Source of the DNA: Rossellomorea vietnamensis
GTDB lineage: Bacteria; Bacillota; Bacilli; Bacillales; Bacillaceae_B
NCBI RefSeq assembly: GCF_025398035.1
Contig: NZ_CP104558.1
Span: 62,001-126,000 of the forward strand
Reading direction: 5' to 3'
Length of the DNA stretch: 64,000 bases
The position numbers and the translations under genes are program-made. The notes below the pieces were generated by a model. The model saw only the letters and a list, made by a program, of their open reading frames with translations, ran no database searches and was not told where the DNA came from. Below, piece after piece: positions 9,328-18,852 of this stretch (position 1 is its first letter; every line of letters begins with the position of its first letter).

Positions 9328-10287
9328 ATGACAACTTTAGTGAATGATATCGCAAAAATCACACTTTCCACTCCTTTTGCCGTGGGAGATGTGAATGTTT
9401 ATTTAGTCAAGGGGGATGCCTTGACCCTGGTGGATGCAGGTCCTCTTACAGATATGGCCTGGATGCAGCTGACTGAGCAATTGTCCCTTTTAGGGTACAC
9501 ACCTCAGGATATCGAACAAATCGTTTTGACGCATCATCATCCCGATCATGCCGGCCTGCTTGATCGGTTCTCATCCGACGTCACGGTATATGGTCACACG
9601 TATAATCGATTCTGGCTCAAGCGTGATGAGCACTTCCATGAAGAGTATGACCGTTTCTTCACGAAGCTTGCCATGGAATCGGGGCTCCCTGAAGAATATC
9701 TCCCGGCCATCCCGAAGTTCAAGAGTCCTTTGAAATTCATGGGGAACCGAAAGCTGGATGTGGCGATAGCAGAAGGGGATGGCCTTCCCGGACTGGGAGG
9801 GTGGTCGGTCATTGAAACCCTTGGTCACGCCCAGAGTCACTTATCCTTTTACAGGGAACGTGATGGCGTTCTGATAGCGGGCGACCATATACTCGCCTCT
9901 ATTTCTCCCAACCCCCTCATCGAGCCGCCATTTGAAGGGGAGATGGAGCGTACAAAGCCATTGCTGCAGTACAATGCTTCATTGAAAAAACTTCTTGATT
10001 TTCCGATTTCCCTCGCCTACACAGGACATGGAGACAACGTTACGGATGTTCATGGGTTGATTCCGAGGAGATTAGGGAAACAAGAAGAAAGAGCAAGAGA
10101 TGTATTCGGCATGATCAAAGGAAACCGCGTGACCGTATTTGAGATATGCAAGAGGTTATTTCCCTCCGTGTATCGAAAGGAGCTCGGTTTGACATTGTCC
10201 GAGACCATCGGGCAATTGGATTACTTGGAATCCAATCAATTTATACGGAAAGAAAAGCATGAAGGAATCTATTATTATTTTGCTTAG
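9328..10287 (+). CDS. yqjP: MBL-fold metallo-hydrolase (YqjP-like)
   Basis: A 319-residue metallo-beta-lactamase-fold hydrolase, the same length as B. subtilis YqjP. The zinc signature THHHPDHAG is at about residue 70, a further ligand lies in LGHAQSHLSFY, and the aspartate of IAGDHIL is the bridging ligand. A C-terminal alpha-helical winged-helix-like tail (VFEICKRLF to GIYYYF) is typical of the YqjP/LACTB2 group. Substrate unknown. I use the ATG at 9328; the GTG at 9265 lacks a ribosome site and adds 21 atypical residues. It is followed by yqjQ after 15 nt. Confidence 0.85.
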   Translation: MTTLVNDIAKITLSTPFAVGDVNVYLVKGDALTLVDAGPLTDMAWMQLTEQLSLLGYTPQDIEQIVLTHHHPDHAGLLDRFSSDVTVYGHTYNRFWLKRDEHFHEEYDRFFTKLAMESGLPEEYLPAIPKFKSPLKFMGNRKLDVAIAEGDGLPGLGGWSVIETLGHAQSHLSFYRERDGVLIAGDHILASISPNPLIEPPFEGEMERTKPLLQYNASLKKLLDFPISLAYTGHGDNVTDVHGLIPRRLGKQEERARDVFGMIKGNRVTVFEICKRLFPSVYRKELGLTLSETIGQLDYLESNQFIRKEKHEGIYYYFA

Positions 10288-10302
10288 GAAGATGTGACTG
10301 AC

Positions 10303-11097
10303 ATGAACAGGAGAATCAATGGAAAAACGATTATCATTACCGGTGCCTCGGGAGGAATCGGGGAGCAAATGGCCATAAAGGTTGCGGAAAATGGCGGGAA
10401 TCTTGCATTGATCGCACGCCGTGTCCACCTGCTCCAGGCATTGAAGGAAAAGCTGACAACAACATTCAACTGCAAGGTGGAAGTATATCCTTTAAACGTC
10501 ACGGATTATGATCAGATCCCCCTTGTTTTCACTGCCATCCGGAAGGACTTTGGATCCATCCATGCCCTGATCAATAACGCAGGATATGGAATCTTCCAGG
10601 AAGCACACGAAACCTCCTTCCAAGATGTAAAAGGGATGATGGATGTGAATGTTCTTGGCCTTATGGCATGTACAGGGGAAGTCCTTCCTTACATGCGTGA
10701 ACAGGGGTTTGGCCACATCATCAATATCGCTTCACAGGCAGGGAAGTTTGCCACTCCGAAATCAAGTGCCTATTCCGCTTCCAAGCATGCTGTCCTCGGA
10801 TATACGAACAGTGTCAGGATGGAAGCAAGAAGATACGGCGTGAAGGTGACGGCGGTGAACCCCGGACCAATCGCCACCGATTTCTTCTCCATTGCCGATG
10901 AAACCGGCACGTATGTGAAGAATGTGGAGAAGTTCATGCTTGATCCTGCATTTGTCGCTGGGAAAGTAGTGGATTCACTCTTTACCAATAAAAGAGAAAT
11001 CAACCTGCCCCGATGGATGAATATAGGAAGCAAGTTCTATCAATTATTCCCATCTTTTGTCGAAAAAGTAGGAAATAACCTTTTTTTCAAAAAATAG
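10303..11097 (+). CDS. yqjQ: SDR family oxidoreductase (YqjQ-like)
   Basis: A 264-residue classical short-chain dehydrogenase. The Rossmann motif TGASGGIG is near residue 12, NNAGYGIF is in the middle, and the catalytic Ser-Tyr-Lys triad is IASQ plus YSASK. A basic residue pattern after the glycine motif (ARRVHLL) suggests NADP(H) preference. It corresponds to B. subtilis YqjQ by context and length; the substrate is not known. The start is ambiguous between GTG 10294 and ATG 10303; the ATG gives the better spacing from AGGAAG. Probably co-transcribed with yqjP. Confidence 0.87.
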   Translation: MNRRINGKTIIITGASGGIGEQMAIKVAENGGNLALIARRVHLLQALKEKLTTTFNCKVEVYPLNVTDYDQIPLVFTAIRKDFGSIHALINNAGYGIFQEAHETSFQDVKGMMDVNVLGLMACTGEVLPYMREQGFGHIINIASQAGKFATPKSSAYSASKHAVLGYTNSVRMEARRYGVKVTAVNPGPIATDFFSIADETGTYVKNVEKFMLDPAFVAGKVVDSLFTNKREINLPRWMNIGSKFYQLFPSFVEKVGNNLFFKK

Positions 11098-11146
11098 TGA
11101 AACCAAACAGTGCCATCAATCGTCTAATATAATAAGGGGGGAGTCT

Positions 11147-11668
11147 ATGAAGAAATGTTTGACTGTTATGATCCTTTTTTCCTGTATACTGTTCACCGGA
11201 TGCGGGCCATCAGCATCTGTCAATTCTCAGGCCAGCACAGATTTCATAGGCTTTGTCACCCAATTGGAAAACAATCAGGTGCTGATCAATGACGTTTGGT
11301 TTTCTTTCGATCAACAAACGGTCATGTTGACAGATCAAGATAAAAAGCTTCATAAAGAAGATATAAAGATGGGTAAAAAAGTGAATGTGACCTTTAACGG
11401 GGAGATGCAGGAATCCTATCCCAGGAGAGCCTCGGCGGATCAAATGGTATTTCTGACAGATAAAGAGAGCAAAATCGAAGAGACTGTCGTGAACTTAGTC
11501 ATGAGTGATCCCCGGTTTTCACAGGTAGTCATCCAATCCATCGAAAAAAATCCCACAGGCCTCTATTCGTTACGATTCAAAGACCTTTCCCTTGACCGTG
11601 ATGTCCATGTGATGGTGAATGTCGAGAATGAAAGGGTCATTGTCCCGATACATACTTCTACCAAATAA
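11147..11668 (+). CDS. small lipoprotein with DUF3221-like domain
   Basis: A 173-residue predicted lipoprotein. The signal peptide MKKCLTVMILFSCILFTGC ends in a lipobox with the lipidated cysteine at residue 19. The exported part starts with a strand-rich GFVTQLENNQVLINDVWFSF segment, reminiscent of DUF3221/YobA-like domains that form small beta barrels, and ends with a second strand-rich part. No enzymatic motif is visible. The ribosome site AAGGGGGGAG is strong. It stands alone between yqjQ and glcU, with its own terminator. Function unknown; membrane-anchored on the outside of the cell. Confidence 0.75.
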   Translation: MKKCLTVMILFSCILFTGCGPSASVNSQASTDFIGFVTQLENNQVLINDVWFSFDQQTVMLTDQDKKLHKEDIKMGKKVNVTFNGEMQESYPRRASADQMVFLTDKESKIEETVVNLVMSDPRFSQVVIQSIEKNPTGLYSLRFKDLSLDRDVHVMVNVENERVIVPIHTSTK

Positions 11669-11673
11669 CAAAG

Positions 11674-11714
11674 AAGAAAGCGTCGATTACACATCGGACG
11701 CTTTCTTTTTTTTT
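11674..11714 (+). terminator. Terminator of the lipoprotein gene
   Basis: GAAAGCGTC / GACGCTTTC arms (with a one-base bulge in the inner GAT/ATC part) followed by nine Ts. Confidence 0.88.
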
Positions 11715-11835
11715 GAGGTTACACCTCAGGGAAGAAGGGTATGCATGAGAGAGTGGGAAATATTTTGCGTTAAACGGGTAGAATTTTTGTTTCAGAGGAA
11801 AACTATGATTATTGTCGGAAAAAGGATGTGGGTGT

Positions 11836-13489
<1,654 letters not shown>

Positions 13490-13502
13490 TGAATGATAAA
13501 GT

Positions 13503-13542
13503 AAGTCCAAAATCATTTCTGTGATTTTGGACTTATTTTTTT
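13503..13542 (+). terminator. Terminator of glcU-gdh
   Basis: Perfect 13-bp arms AAGTCCAAAATCA / TGATTTTGGACTT with a 6-nt loop, followed by ATTTTTTT. Confidence 0.92.
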
Positions 13543-13610
13543 GTTCTGATCCTGCTGTATGCCAGCTTTTTGCCGATCACTGGATGCCTTGTTGCCTCTG
13601 CCCGAGCCGC

Positions 13611-13748
13611 CTCCGCTTTTCTTTGTCCAGCTCCAGGGCTTAGAGGCTCGAGGTCATAAGTCAAACCTGCCAAAAAGGCAAAGAACGCCTTTCCGGCAGG
13701 TTCGTCTTATGCTTGTCGCCTCTGGGCAAAGCCCTTCCGCTTTTCTTA
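13611..13748. repeat. Folded intergenic repeat element (REP/MITE-like)
   Basis: A 138-bp non-coding block between gdh and the polymerase gene. It has nested inverted arms: GGGCTT/AAGCCC, GAGGC/GCCTC, CATAAG/CTTATG, AACCTGCC/GGCAGGTT and an apical AAAGGC/GCCTTT, giving one long cruciform-like stem. The outer ends are direct copies of TCCGCTTTTCTT (13612-13623 and 13736-13747). The layout resembles short dispersed intergenic repeats I recall from Bacillus-group genomes (GTCCAGCTCCAGGGCTTAG type). Only one copy is in this window, so its dispersal is inferred. Confidence 0.65.
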
Positions 13749-13822
13749 TTATTCTCTCTGTTTCCAGTAATTTAAGTTGAAAGGGAACGTATATTCGGTT
13801 AGAATCATAACTATACTATATA

Positions 13823-13836
13823 AGAACGTTTGTTCT
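13823..13836 (+). promoter_or_regulatory. LexA (DinR) SOS box
   Basis: AGAACGTTTGTTCT is a perfect palindrome at its GAAC-N4-GTTC core, the B. subtilis LexA operator pattern. It lies 27 nt upstream of the polymerase start, just after a TATACT-like -10 element at 13812-13817, so LexA would block this promoter until DNA damage. Confidence 0.85.
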
Positions 13837-13863
13837 ATTTTGGGTAAGATGGAGGATGAGGAT

Positions 13864-15126
13864 ATGACTGTCGATTACAGTGTGCTGCCACACCACAAGA
13901 TTTTGTGCATCGATATGAAGAGCTTTTATGCTAGCTGTTCGGCTGTCATGGAGGGGTTGGATCCCCTTGAATGTCACTTGGCTGTAGTGGGGGATAAAAG
14001 TCGGCAGGGAAGCATCGTACTGGCGGCCTCACCCAGGATGAAGAGGGACTTTGGAATCAAAACGGGTTCGAGGATGTTTGAAATTCCAAACGACCCGAGA
14101 ATCCAGCTTGTAGAGCCGAAGATGGCGACGTATGTCCGGATCTCCACGGAGCTGACCCGCCTGTTTCATCGTTATGTTCCGAAGGATGCCATCCACACGT
14201 ACAGTGTGGACGAAAGCTTCATTAAGATTGATGGAGCGACGGGTCTCTGGGGGGACGCAGCCACCATCGCCGGCAAAATCAAAGACGATATGGAAAGGGA
14301 ATTCCAGCTTCCGTGTGCCATCGGAATCGGCCCCAATATGCTCTTGTCCAAGCTGTGCCTGGATCTTGAAGCAAAGAAAGAAGGAATTGCCGAGTGGACC
14401 TATGAAGACGTTCCGGAAAAGCTGTGGCCGCTCTCTCCGCTCCGGGAAATGTGGGGGATTGGAGGACGCCTTGAGAAGACCCTCAATCGCATGGGCATCT
14501 TCTCCATCGGGCAATTGGCGAAGTATGACCTGGAGAAGCTGGAGGCGAAGTTCGGTGTGATGGGGAACCAGCTTTATTACCATGCATGGGGGGTGGACCT
14601 GTCCGAAATAGGGGCACCGATCATGGATGGGCAGGTCAGCTTCGGCAAGGGTCAGATCCTGCTGCGGGATTATAAGGAGAGAAAGGAAATCAAACGCGTC
14701 ATTTTGGAAATGTGCGAAGAGGTCGCAAGACGTGCCCGGACCCATCGCAAGGCCGGGCGGACCGTGAGCTTCGGAATCGGCTACAGCCACGAGGAGTTCG
14801 GAGGGGGGTTCCACCGGTCGCGAACGATAGAGGAACCGACCAACATCACCATGGATCTGTACCGGGTGTGCCTGGAGCTATTCGAAGAGAACTATAATGG
14901 GAAAACCGTACGGAAAATCAATATCGCCCTTTCGAATATTGTAGAGGATGGAGCGCTGCAGGTTTCCCTGTTCGAACCTGACCGCTGGGAAAAACGGGAG
15001 CTCGGGTATGTAGTGGACCACATCCGGAATAAATATGGTTCAGGGGCCCTTCTCCGCGCCGTCTCCTATACTGAAGCGGGAACGGCAAGGCATCGTGCCC
15101 GTCTGCTCGGCGGACATAAATCATAA
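13864..15126 (+). CDS. polYB: Y-family DNA polymerase, UmuC/UvrX type (PolYB-like)
   Basis: A 420-residue translesion polymerase. Catalytic acidic residues are seen in CIDMKSFYAS (residues 16-25) and YSVDESFIKID; a helix-hairpin-helix-like MWGIGGRLEKTL follows, and a little-finger domain occupies the C-terminus. Length and neighbours match B. subtilis YqjW (PolYB) and UvrX rather than the PolYA/DinB type. GGAGG at 13851-13855 is 8 nt before ATG 13864, which decides the start against in-frame ATG 13849. A LexA box lies in the promoter. The YolD-like gene follows 23 nt downstream in the same operon. Confidence 0.92.
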   Translation: MTVDYSVLPHHKILCIDMKSFYASCSAVMEGLDPLECHLAVVGDKSRQGSIVLAASPRMKRDFGIKTGSRMFEIPNDPRIQLVEPKMATYVRISTELTRLFHRYVPKDAIHTYSVDESFIKIDGATGLWGDAATIAGKIKDDMEREFQLPCAIGIGPNMLLSKLCLDLEAKKEGIAEWTYEDVPEKLWPLSPLREMWGIGGRLEKTLNRMGIFSIGQLAKYDLEKLEAKFGVMGNQLYYHAWGVDLSEIGAPIMDGQVSFGKGQILLRDYKERKEIKRVILEMCEEVARRARTHRKAGRTVSFGIGYSHEEFGGGFHRSRTIEEPTNITMDLYRVCLELFEENYNGKTVRKINIALSNIVEDGALQVSLFEPDRWEKRELGYVVDHIRNKYGSGALLRAVSYTEAGTARHRARLLGGHKS

Positions 15127-15149
15127 CGAATGACAGGAGGTGAAGAGAA

Positions 15150-15482
15150 TTGATCCGGGATCGAGGAAGAATCAAATGGACATCCATGATGCTCCCCGAG
15201 CACGTGAAGCTCCTGAGGGATTGGGCAAAGGAAGATACACATGAAAAGAGGATCGAACTGGATGAGCAGGAGCTCGACAGGATGAATGAAGTCGTGGCTG
15301 AGGCGATGGAGTTTGGTAGAATGGTATCGATCACCCATTACGTGAAGCACCGTCATCAATTATCAATCGGAACCGTTCATCATGTCGACCCATTGGACGG
15401 GAAACTGCATGTCGTAGACAGGTTCGAAGACGTACACTATATTCCACTGGCAAGCGTTGTGGATATTCGCTTTTTCGACTGA
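15150..15482 (+). CDS. yqjX: YolD-like family protein (YqjX)
   Basis: A 110-residue YolD-like protein, a family (PF08863) almost always encoded next to UmuC/UvrX polymerases in Firmicutes and proposed to be a functional counterpart of UmuD. Hallmarks are the N-terminal RDRGRIKWTSMMLPEHV segment and a C-terminal strand-rich domain (HHVDPLDGKLHVVD to IPLASVVDI). The start codon is TTG at 15150 with AGGAGGTGA 6-8 nt upstream. It shares the LexA-controlled transcript with the polymerase and ends at a clear terminator. Confidence 0.9.
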   Translation: MIRDRGRIKWTSMMLPEHVKLLRDWAKEDTHEKRIELDEQELDRMNEVVAEAMEFGRMVSITHYVKHRHQLSIGTVHHVDPLDGKLHVVDRFEDVHYIPLASVVDIRFFD

Positions 15483-15489
15483 TTTCAAA

Positions 15490-15526
15490 TGAAAAGAGAG
15501 ACTTCGGGTGAAGTCTCTCTTTTCAT
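15490..15526 (+). terminator. Terminator of the polYB-yolD operon
   Basis: AAAAGAGAGACTTC / GAAGTCTCTCTTTT perfect arms with a GGGT loop; the A/T-rich arms allow use in both directions. Confidence 0.88.
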
Positions 15527-15531
15527 TCCAT

Positions 15532-15747
15532 TTACTCTTCGTCCAGTACCTTTTCTGCACGCACACATGATTCAAATTTCCCTTTGTGAGAAGCGTCGCA
15601 AAACGGCATGTTGGTTGATAGACCGCAGCGGCAAAGAGTAAACACTTGTTTCGTTGGAAATACATTTCCATCAGCATCGATCAGTTCCACATCGCCGCTT
15701 ACGCGAAAAGAACCGTTATCATTCACTTTAATTTGAGCTTTTGTCAT
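15532..15747 (-). CDS. CDGSH iron-sulfur domain protein
   Basis: A 71-residue single-domain CDGSH protein. The 2Fe-2S ligand signature C-R-C-G-x-S-x-N-x-P-F-C-D-x-S-H spans about residues 39-54, so three cysteines and one histidine would hold a redox-active, pH-labile cluster. A short strand-rich N-terminal part (KVNDNGSFRVSGDVEL) precedes it. Family members act in iron/redox homeostasis, but no specific role is known for the small bacterial forms. It converges with the polymerase operon at the terminator. The start ATG at 15747 follows GAAAGGGTGGG. Confidence 0.88.
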   Translation of the reverse strand: MTKAQIKVNDNGSFRVSGDVELIDADGNVFPTKQVFTLCRCGLSTNMPFCDASHKGKFESCVRAEKVLDEE

Positions 15748-15878
15748 GAAAACCCACCCTTTCTAGAAAATACAAAAGAATCCCCACTATCGATAGTAAG
15801 ATGAAAAGAGTAAAAAAGCAATATTCTAAAAGGAACAAATGAAATGTGGTAGGATAAAGGACAGAGGAGGAAAGTCAA

Positions 15879-16211
15879 ATGAAAATCCAACTAACGAACG
15901 AAGCAACCCAAAAGCTCGAGGATAAAATAGAAAACAAACAAGGTCACCTGAAACTAAAATATGATACAGAAGGCTGCGGCTGTGTGGTGAGCGGGATTCC
16001 TACCCTGTGGTTTGTCCATCACCCTGTGCAAGGGGAAGATATCAAGATCGACACGAACAGTTATCCCATTCTTGTAGAAAAATCAAAGATGGTCTTTCTT
16101 GATGAAGAGCTGAAAATCGATTTTTCTTCCCAAAGCAATACATTCCAATTAAAAAGCCCCGCTCAGATCATCAATGGGAGAATGAACTTTTTGATGTACC
16201 CTGAGGAATAG
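15879..16211 (+). CDS. yqkB: HesB/YqkB-type iron-sulfur biosynthesis family protein
   Basis: A 110-residue protein of the HesB/IscA-like fold, corresponding to B. subtilis YqkB. The glycine/cysteine element EGCGCVVSGIP is at about residues 31-41; the C-terminal cysteine pair of true A-type scaffolds (CGC near the end) is missing, as in the YqkB subfamily, so a scaffold function is uncertain. The ribosome site AGAGGAGG precedes ATG 15879. It stands as a single gene with a strong bidirectional terminator, next to the CDGSH gene, which suggests shared iron-sulfur business but not proof of it. Confidence 0.85.
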   Translation: MKIQLTNEATQKLEDKIENKQGHLKLKYDTEGCGCVVSGIPTLWFVHHPVQGEDIKIDTNSYPILVEKSKMVFLDEELKIDFSSQSNTFQLKSPAQIINGRMNFLMYPEE

Positions 16212-16256
16212 AACACAAAAGCTCCGGTGCATGCCATGCCGGAGCTTTTGTGTTCT
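16211..16256. terminator. Bidirectional terminator between yqkB and the membrane protein gene
   Basis: Perfect 16-bp arms AACACAAAAGCTCCGG / CCGGAGCTTTTGTGTT; A/T-rich outer ends on both sides. Confidence 0.88.
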
Positions 16257-16684
16257 TAAAACCAAAAATACGCACAAAATATAACCATGAAACCGAAAAC
16301 CGAAAAAAGGAGAGTCCCTATAAAAAACGGGGAGCGGACCGGCATGAAAATCCGTATCGTAGAAGAGAGCCCGAATTTTTTCAAAAACAACAAGTCTGTA
16401 TTCATGTTGAAATGAGCATGGTAGGGGATTACCCAGATGACAAATAGGAAGACGGTGCAAGAAATGAACAGTGCATCCAAAAAAGCCAGGTGGAAAAAGA
16501 AATAGACAGAAAAAAGAAAAAGAATTTCAATGAAAAGGGTAAGGGAGAAGAGGAAAAGCTGCTGACGAAAGACGGTTAATTTAACAACGAAATAGTCCTC
16601 AAATCTTCCCCACAAAGAAGCGAAGAGGGCGATAAGCGCGATCCCTCCAAAAATATTCCCGAAGGCCAATGCAATCTCTCTCAT
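16256..16684 (-). CDS. hypothetical four-helix membrane protein
   Basis: A 142-residue protein that I do not recognise. Four hydrophobic stretches are visible (about residues 4-22, 38-58, 63-80 and 115-140), with a short basic linker between helices one and two (VVKLTVFRQQ). No motif points to an activity. ATG 16684 is used because GGGGTGG lies 6 nt upstream; the open frame continues to 16738 but without a ribosome site. The gene lies downstream of the aminoglycoside-phosphotransferase-like gene in the same direction, separated by 83 nt. Confidence 0.6.
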   Translation of the reverse strand: MREIALAFGNIFGGIALIALFASLWGRFEDYFVVKLTVFRQQLFLFSLTLFIEILFLFSVYFFFHLAFLDALFISCTVFLFVIWVIPYHAHFNMNTDLLFLKKFGLSSTIRIFMPVRSPFFIGTLLFSVFGFMVIFCAYFWF

Positions 16685-16767
16685 ATAATCCACCCCACGT
16701 AAAAAACTAGTTATATAAATATTAACATATAATCCCAATTTATTGGGTGGTTAAGGAAGATTATCCA

Positions 16768-17667
16768 TTACTCCGCCAAGAGCTCTTCAAACATCCCCGC
16801 CAAAGAAACCCCGGTTTTCCATCCATCAAGTCCACCTTCTACAGACCAGGACGCAGACAGAATGGAATGACAAAATCCATACTGAAGCAACCGCTCATAA
16901 GAGAGGGAAAGCAGGGAAGCGATTGTCTCTGTCCTATACCGGAGCAGCTCTAATGGCGCATCCCATTTCTCCCACTCATTCAACATGAACTGAATGCAGT
17001 CATATTCCCTCTCGCCGATCAGCCCTTTGGGATCGATGGCAGTCCAGCCGGAAGAATCGGAGTAGAGAATGTTTCCGTGATGAAGATCACCGTGAAGAAG
17101 ATAGAGATCTGTGGAAGAACTCAGCAATTCCGGATAAAGGGCTTCAGCTTTAGCGACGAGCTCCTGAGGGATGGGGCCGGTTCCCCCGTTAAATCGTTCC
17201 CGTAGCCTTCCGATTCCCTTTGACCAGGATTCAACCGTAGGGTAGGGGTGGGTGCTGACAGGTTTATGCCAAAGTCGTTTGGCGGTATGGGAGAAGACAG
17301 AAAGGACCTCTGTTTCATCTTCAATCGAGAGAAGGGAAGATCCCGGCATGAGACGGTCTAACAGGATCCAGCCTTCTTCCTTGTTGTAATCGATGACTTT
17401 CACCATACCATTACCTTGAAAATCCTGCAGGGCATGAAACTCATTGGAGAAATCACTGTTCGGATACCCGATCTTTAACACGGCGTCCCGCTCACACCCG
17501 ATCTGGACCGGGATCACGAAGTTATAACTCAGTGAAAAAGGCTCACCGTAGGTTAACTGGAATCGGTCTTTTAATGACTCCATAAGATCTTCCGTATCCG
17601 TCATCCAATCATCCCCCGCATCCCCATACATCGTTTGCATTTTTAACCTGAAATCCGTTGGAATCAT
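16768..17667 (-). CDS. aminoglycoside phosphotransferase-like kinase (streptomycin 6-kinase / hydroxyurea resistance type)
   Basis: A 299-residue kinase of the APH(6)/hydroxyurea phosphotransferase family. The catalytic loop LLHGDLHHGNIL is near residue 190 and the metal-binding IDPKG about 20 residues later; an N-lobe lysine lies in AVLKIGYP. These enzymes phosphorylate streptomycin-like aminoglycosides or hydroxyurea, but many chromosomal members have unknown physiological substrates, so resistance is only a possibility. Its ATG overlaps the TGA of the upstream hydrolase (ATGA), which implies translational coupling. The ribosome site is AAGGATG within the end of that gene. Confidence 0.85.
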   Translation of the reverse strand: MIPTDFRLKMQTMYGDAGDDWMTDTEDLMESLKDRFQLTYGEPFSLSYNFVIPVQIGCERDAVLKIGYPNSDFSNEFHALQDFQGNGMVKVIDYNKEEGWILLDRLMPGSSLLSIEDETEVLSVFSHTAKRLWHKPVSTHPYPTVESWSKGIGRLRERFNGGTGPIPQELVAKAEALYPELLSSSTDLYLLHGDLHHGNILYSDSSGWTAIDPKGLIGEREYDCIQFMLNEWEKWDAPLELLRYRTETIASLLSLSYERLLQYGFCHSILSASWSVEGGLDGWKTGVSLAGMFEELLAE

Positions 17668-18590
17668 GAGACGACATCCTTTCCCTTTAAAACAAATTGC
17701 TCTAGGAACCGTTGGATCAATTCCTCGTATTCTTCCGGGTTATCATTATACGACTGGGCATGGGTACCGCTGAAATCAAGGAACAGCTCCTTTGGACCCT
17801 GCTTCTTCTCAAAAAGATCCTTTGTCATTTGAGGAAGGATGAAATCATCGTTCTTGCTGTGAATGAATAATACGGGTTTTAGAATGTTTTGGACAACCGA
17901 AATTGGTGATAAATCCTTTAATGTATAGCCTTGTCGCAGTTTCAGGGTACCGTCCACGAGGGGGAGGAGGAATTTTGCCGGCAACTTCACTTCTGCACTC
18001 ATCCGGTAAGCAAGCTGTTCACCGAAGTCGGAGAAGGGACAATCGGCAATATAAAAATCAGCCCGATCTTCCACGCTGCCGGCATAAAGAAGCAAAGTCG
18101 CTGCCCCCATGGATTCTCCGTGGATTCCAAAGAATACATCGTCTCCTTCACGGCGGATCAGCTCGTCCACGACCGCCTTCAGGTCATATTTTTCAAAATA
18201 TCCATAGCTCGTGGTCTTACCCCCTGATTCCCCATGGCGCCTGTGGTCATAAATGACGGCATTGAACCCCTGTTTGATGAAAAGGTTCATGTATTTAATG
18301 GAATTCCACTTGTTTTCCGTCACTCCATGGGAAAAAATCATGAATTTTTTATGAGGGTATGGCTTCACGAATATCGCTTTAATATCATAACCGTATTGAG
18401 AAGGAATCAGGACTTCTTCTTTAGGAAGGGAGTCATACTCTTCTTCGATCAGTCGGGTCGATTCGGTTTCACGTGCGCGGATGAAGTCATCCCCCTTTTT
18501 CGGCAAATACATAAATCGATTTGTAATATAAACCCCAAGCAGCCCGATAGAGGACAGGGTGCCGCCGAGGATGGCCCATTTTTTTCTCAT
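17664..18590 (-). CDS. yqkD: alpha/beta hydrolase, membrane-anchored (YqkD-like)
   Basis: A 308-residue serine hydrolase. An N-terminal hydrophobic helix (residues 5-23) probably anchors it. The lid region is followed by SHGVTEN (oxyanion strand), the nucleophile elbow GESMGAAT near residue 160, an aspartate in HSKNDDF and the catalytic histidine in SGTHAQSY. It is orthologous by context to B. subtilis YqkD, of unknown substrate (esterase or thioesterase-like). It overlaps the kinase gene downstream by 4 bp. The ATG at 18590 is preceded by GAGGTGATGACAC. Confidence 0.87.
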   Translation of the reverse strand: MRKKWAILGGTLSSIGLLGVYITNRFMYLPKKGDDFIRARETESTRLIEEEYDSLPKEEVLIPSQYGYDIKAIFVKPYPHKKFMIFSHGVTENKWNSIKYMNLFIKQGFNAVIYDHRRHGESGGKTTSYGYFEKYDLKAVVDELIRREGDDVFFGIHGESMGAATLLLYAGSVEDRADFYIADCPFSDFGEQLAYRMSAEVKLPAKFLLPLVDGTLKLRQGYTLKDLSPISVVQNILKPVLFIHSKNDDFILPQMTKDLFEKKQGPKELFLDFSGTHAQSYNDNPEEYEELIQRFLEQFVLKGKDVVS

Positions 18591-18661
18591 GTGTCATCAC
18601 CTCTAAGAAATGTCGTTTATTTTTATTGTAGCAAATAAAGGAAATAAGCGGAATTTTTGGG

Positions 18662-18704
18662 GATGAAAAAAAGTGCCTCGTGAAGAGACACTCTTTTTTA
18701 GTCC
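18662..18704 (-). terminator. Terminator of the 43-codon gene
   Basis: Minus-strand hairpin with AAGAGTGTCTC / GAGGCACTTTT arms (one mismatch) and a run of seven Us. Confidence 0.75.
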
Positions 18705-18720
18705 ATGTGCAGTTGAGGAC

Positions 18721-18852
18721 TTATGATTTAGCATTTTGTCCTTTAGTTGGATGAATGGCTTTATCCAGTTCTTCTTTCGCCATGGTGTTAGAAACCGTAT
18801 CTGCATTCGGTTTGCCTTTTTGACTGAATCCTTTGTCGCGTTTTTGGCTCAT
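18721..18852 (-). CDS. hypothetical 43-residue hydrophilic protein
   Basis: A short gene not recognised by name. It begins MSQKRDKGFSQKGKP and ends HPTKGQNAKS: charged, lysine-rich, without hydrophobic segment or cysteine. ATG 18852 follows AAGGAG with 9 nt spacing, and a clean terminator lies 17 nt past the stop, so it looks like a real monocistronic gene. The composition is reminiscent of small sporulation proteins (SASP-like or Tlp-like), but there is no diagnostic motif. Codon use is ordinary. It lies between the hydrolase gene and the HMG-CoA lyase gene. Confidence 0.65.
   Translation of the reverse strand: MSQKRDKGFSQKGKPNADTVSNTMAKEELDKAIHPTKGQNAKS

Noticed and set aside
11715-11835. 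SigG or SigF promoter upstream of glcU-gdh
   Set aside because: GTATG and GGGAAATATT are only 11 nt apart, too close for either sigma factor.
14029-14814. A 261-codon minus-strand open frame opposite the Y-family polymerase
   Set aside because: It is antisense to a strongly conserved polymerase, has no ribosome site, and its translation is His/Pro-rich without domain resemblance.
15879-16211. YqkB as a true A-type iron-sulfur scaffold
   Set aside because: The C-terminal Cys-x-Cys ligand pair of IscA/SufA is missing, so a scaffold role cannot be claimed.
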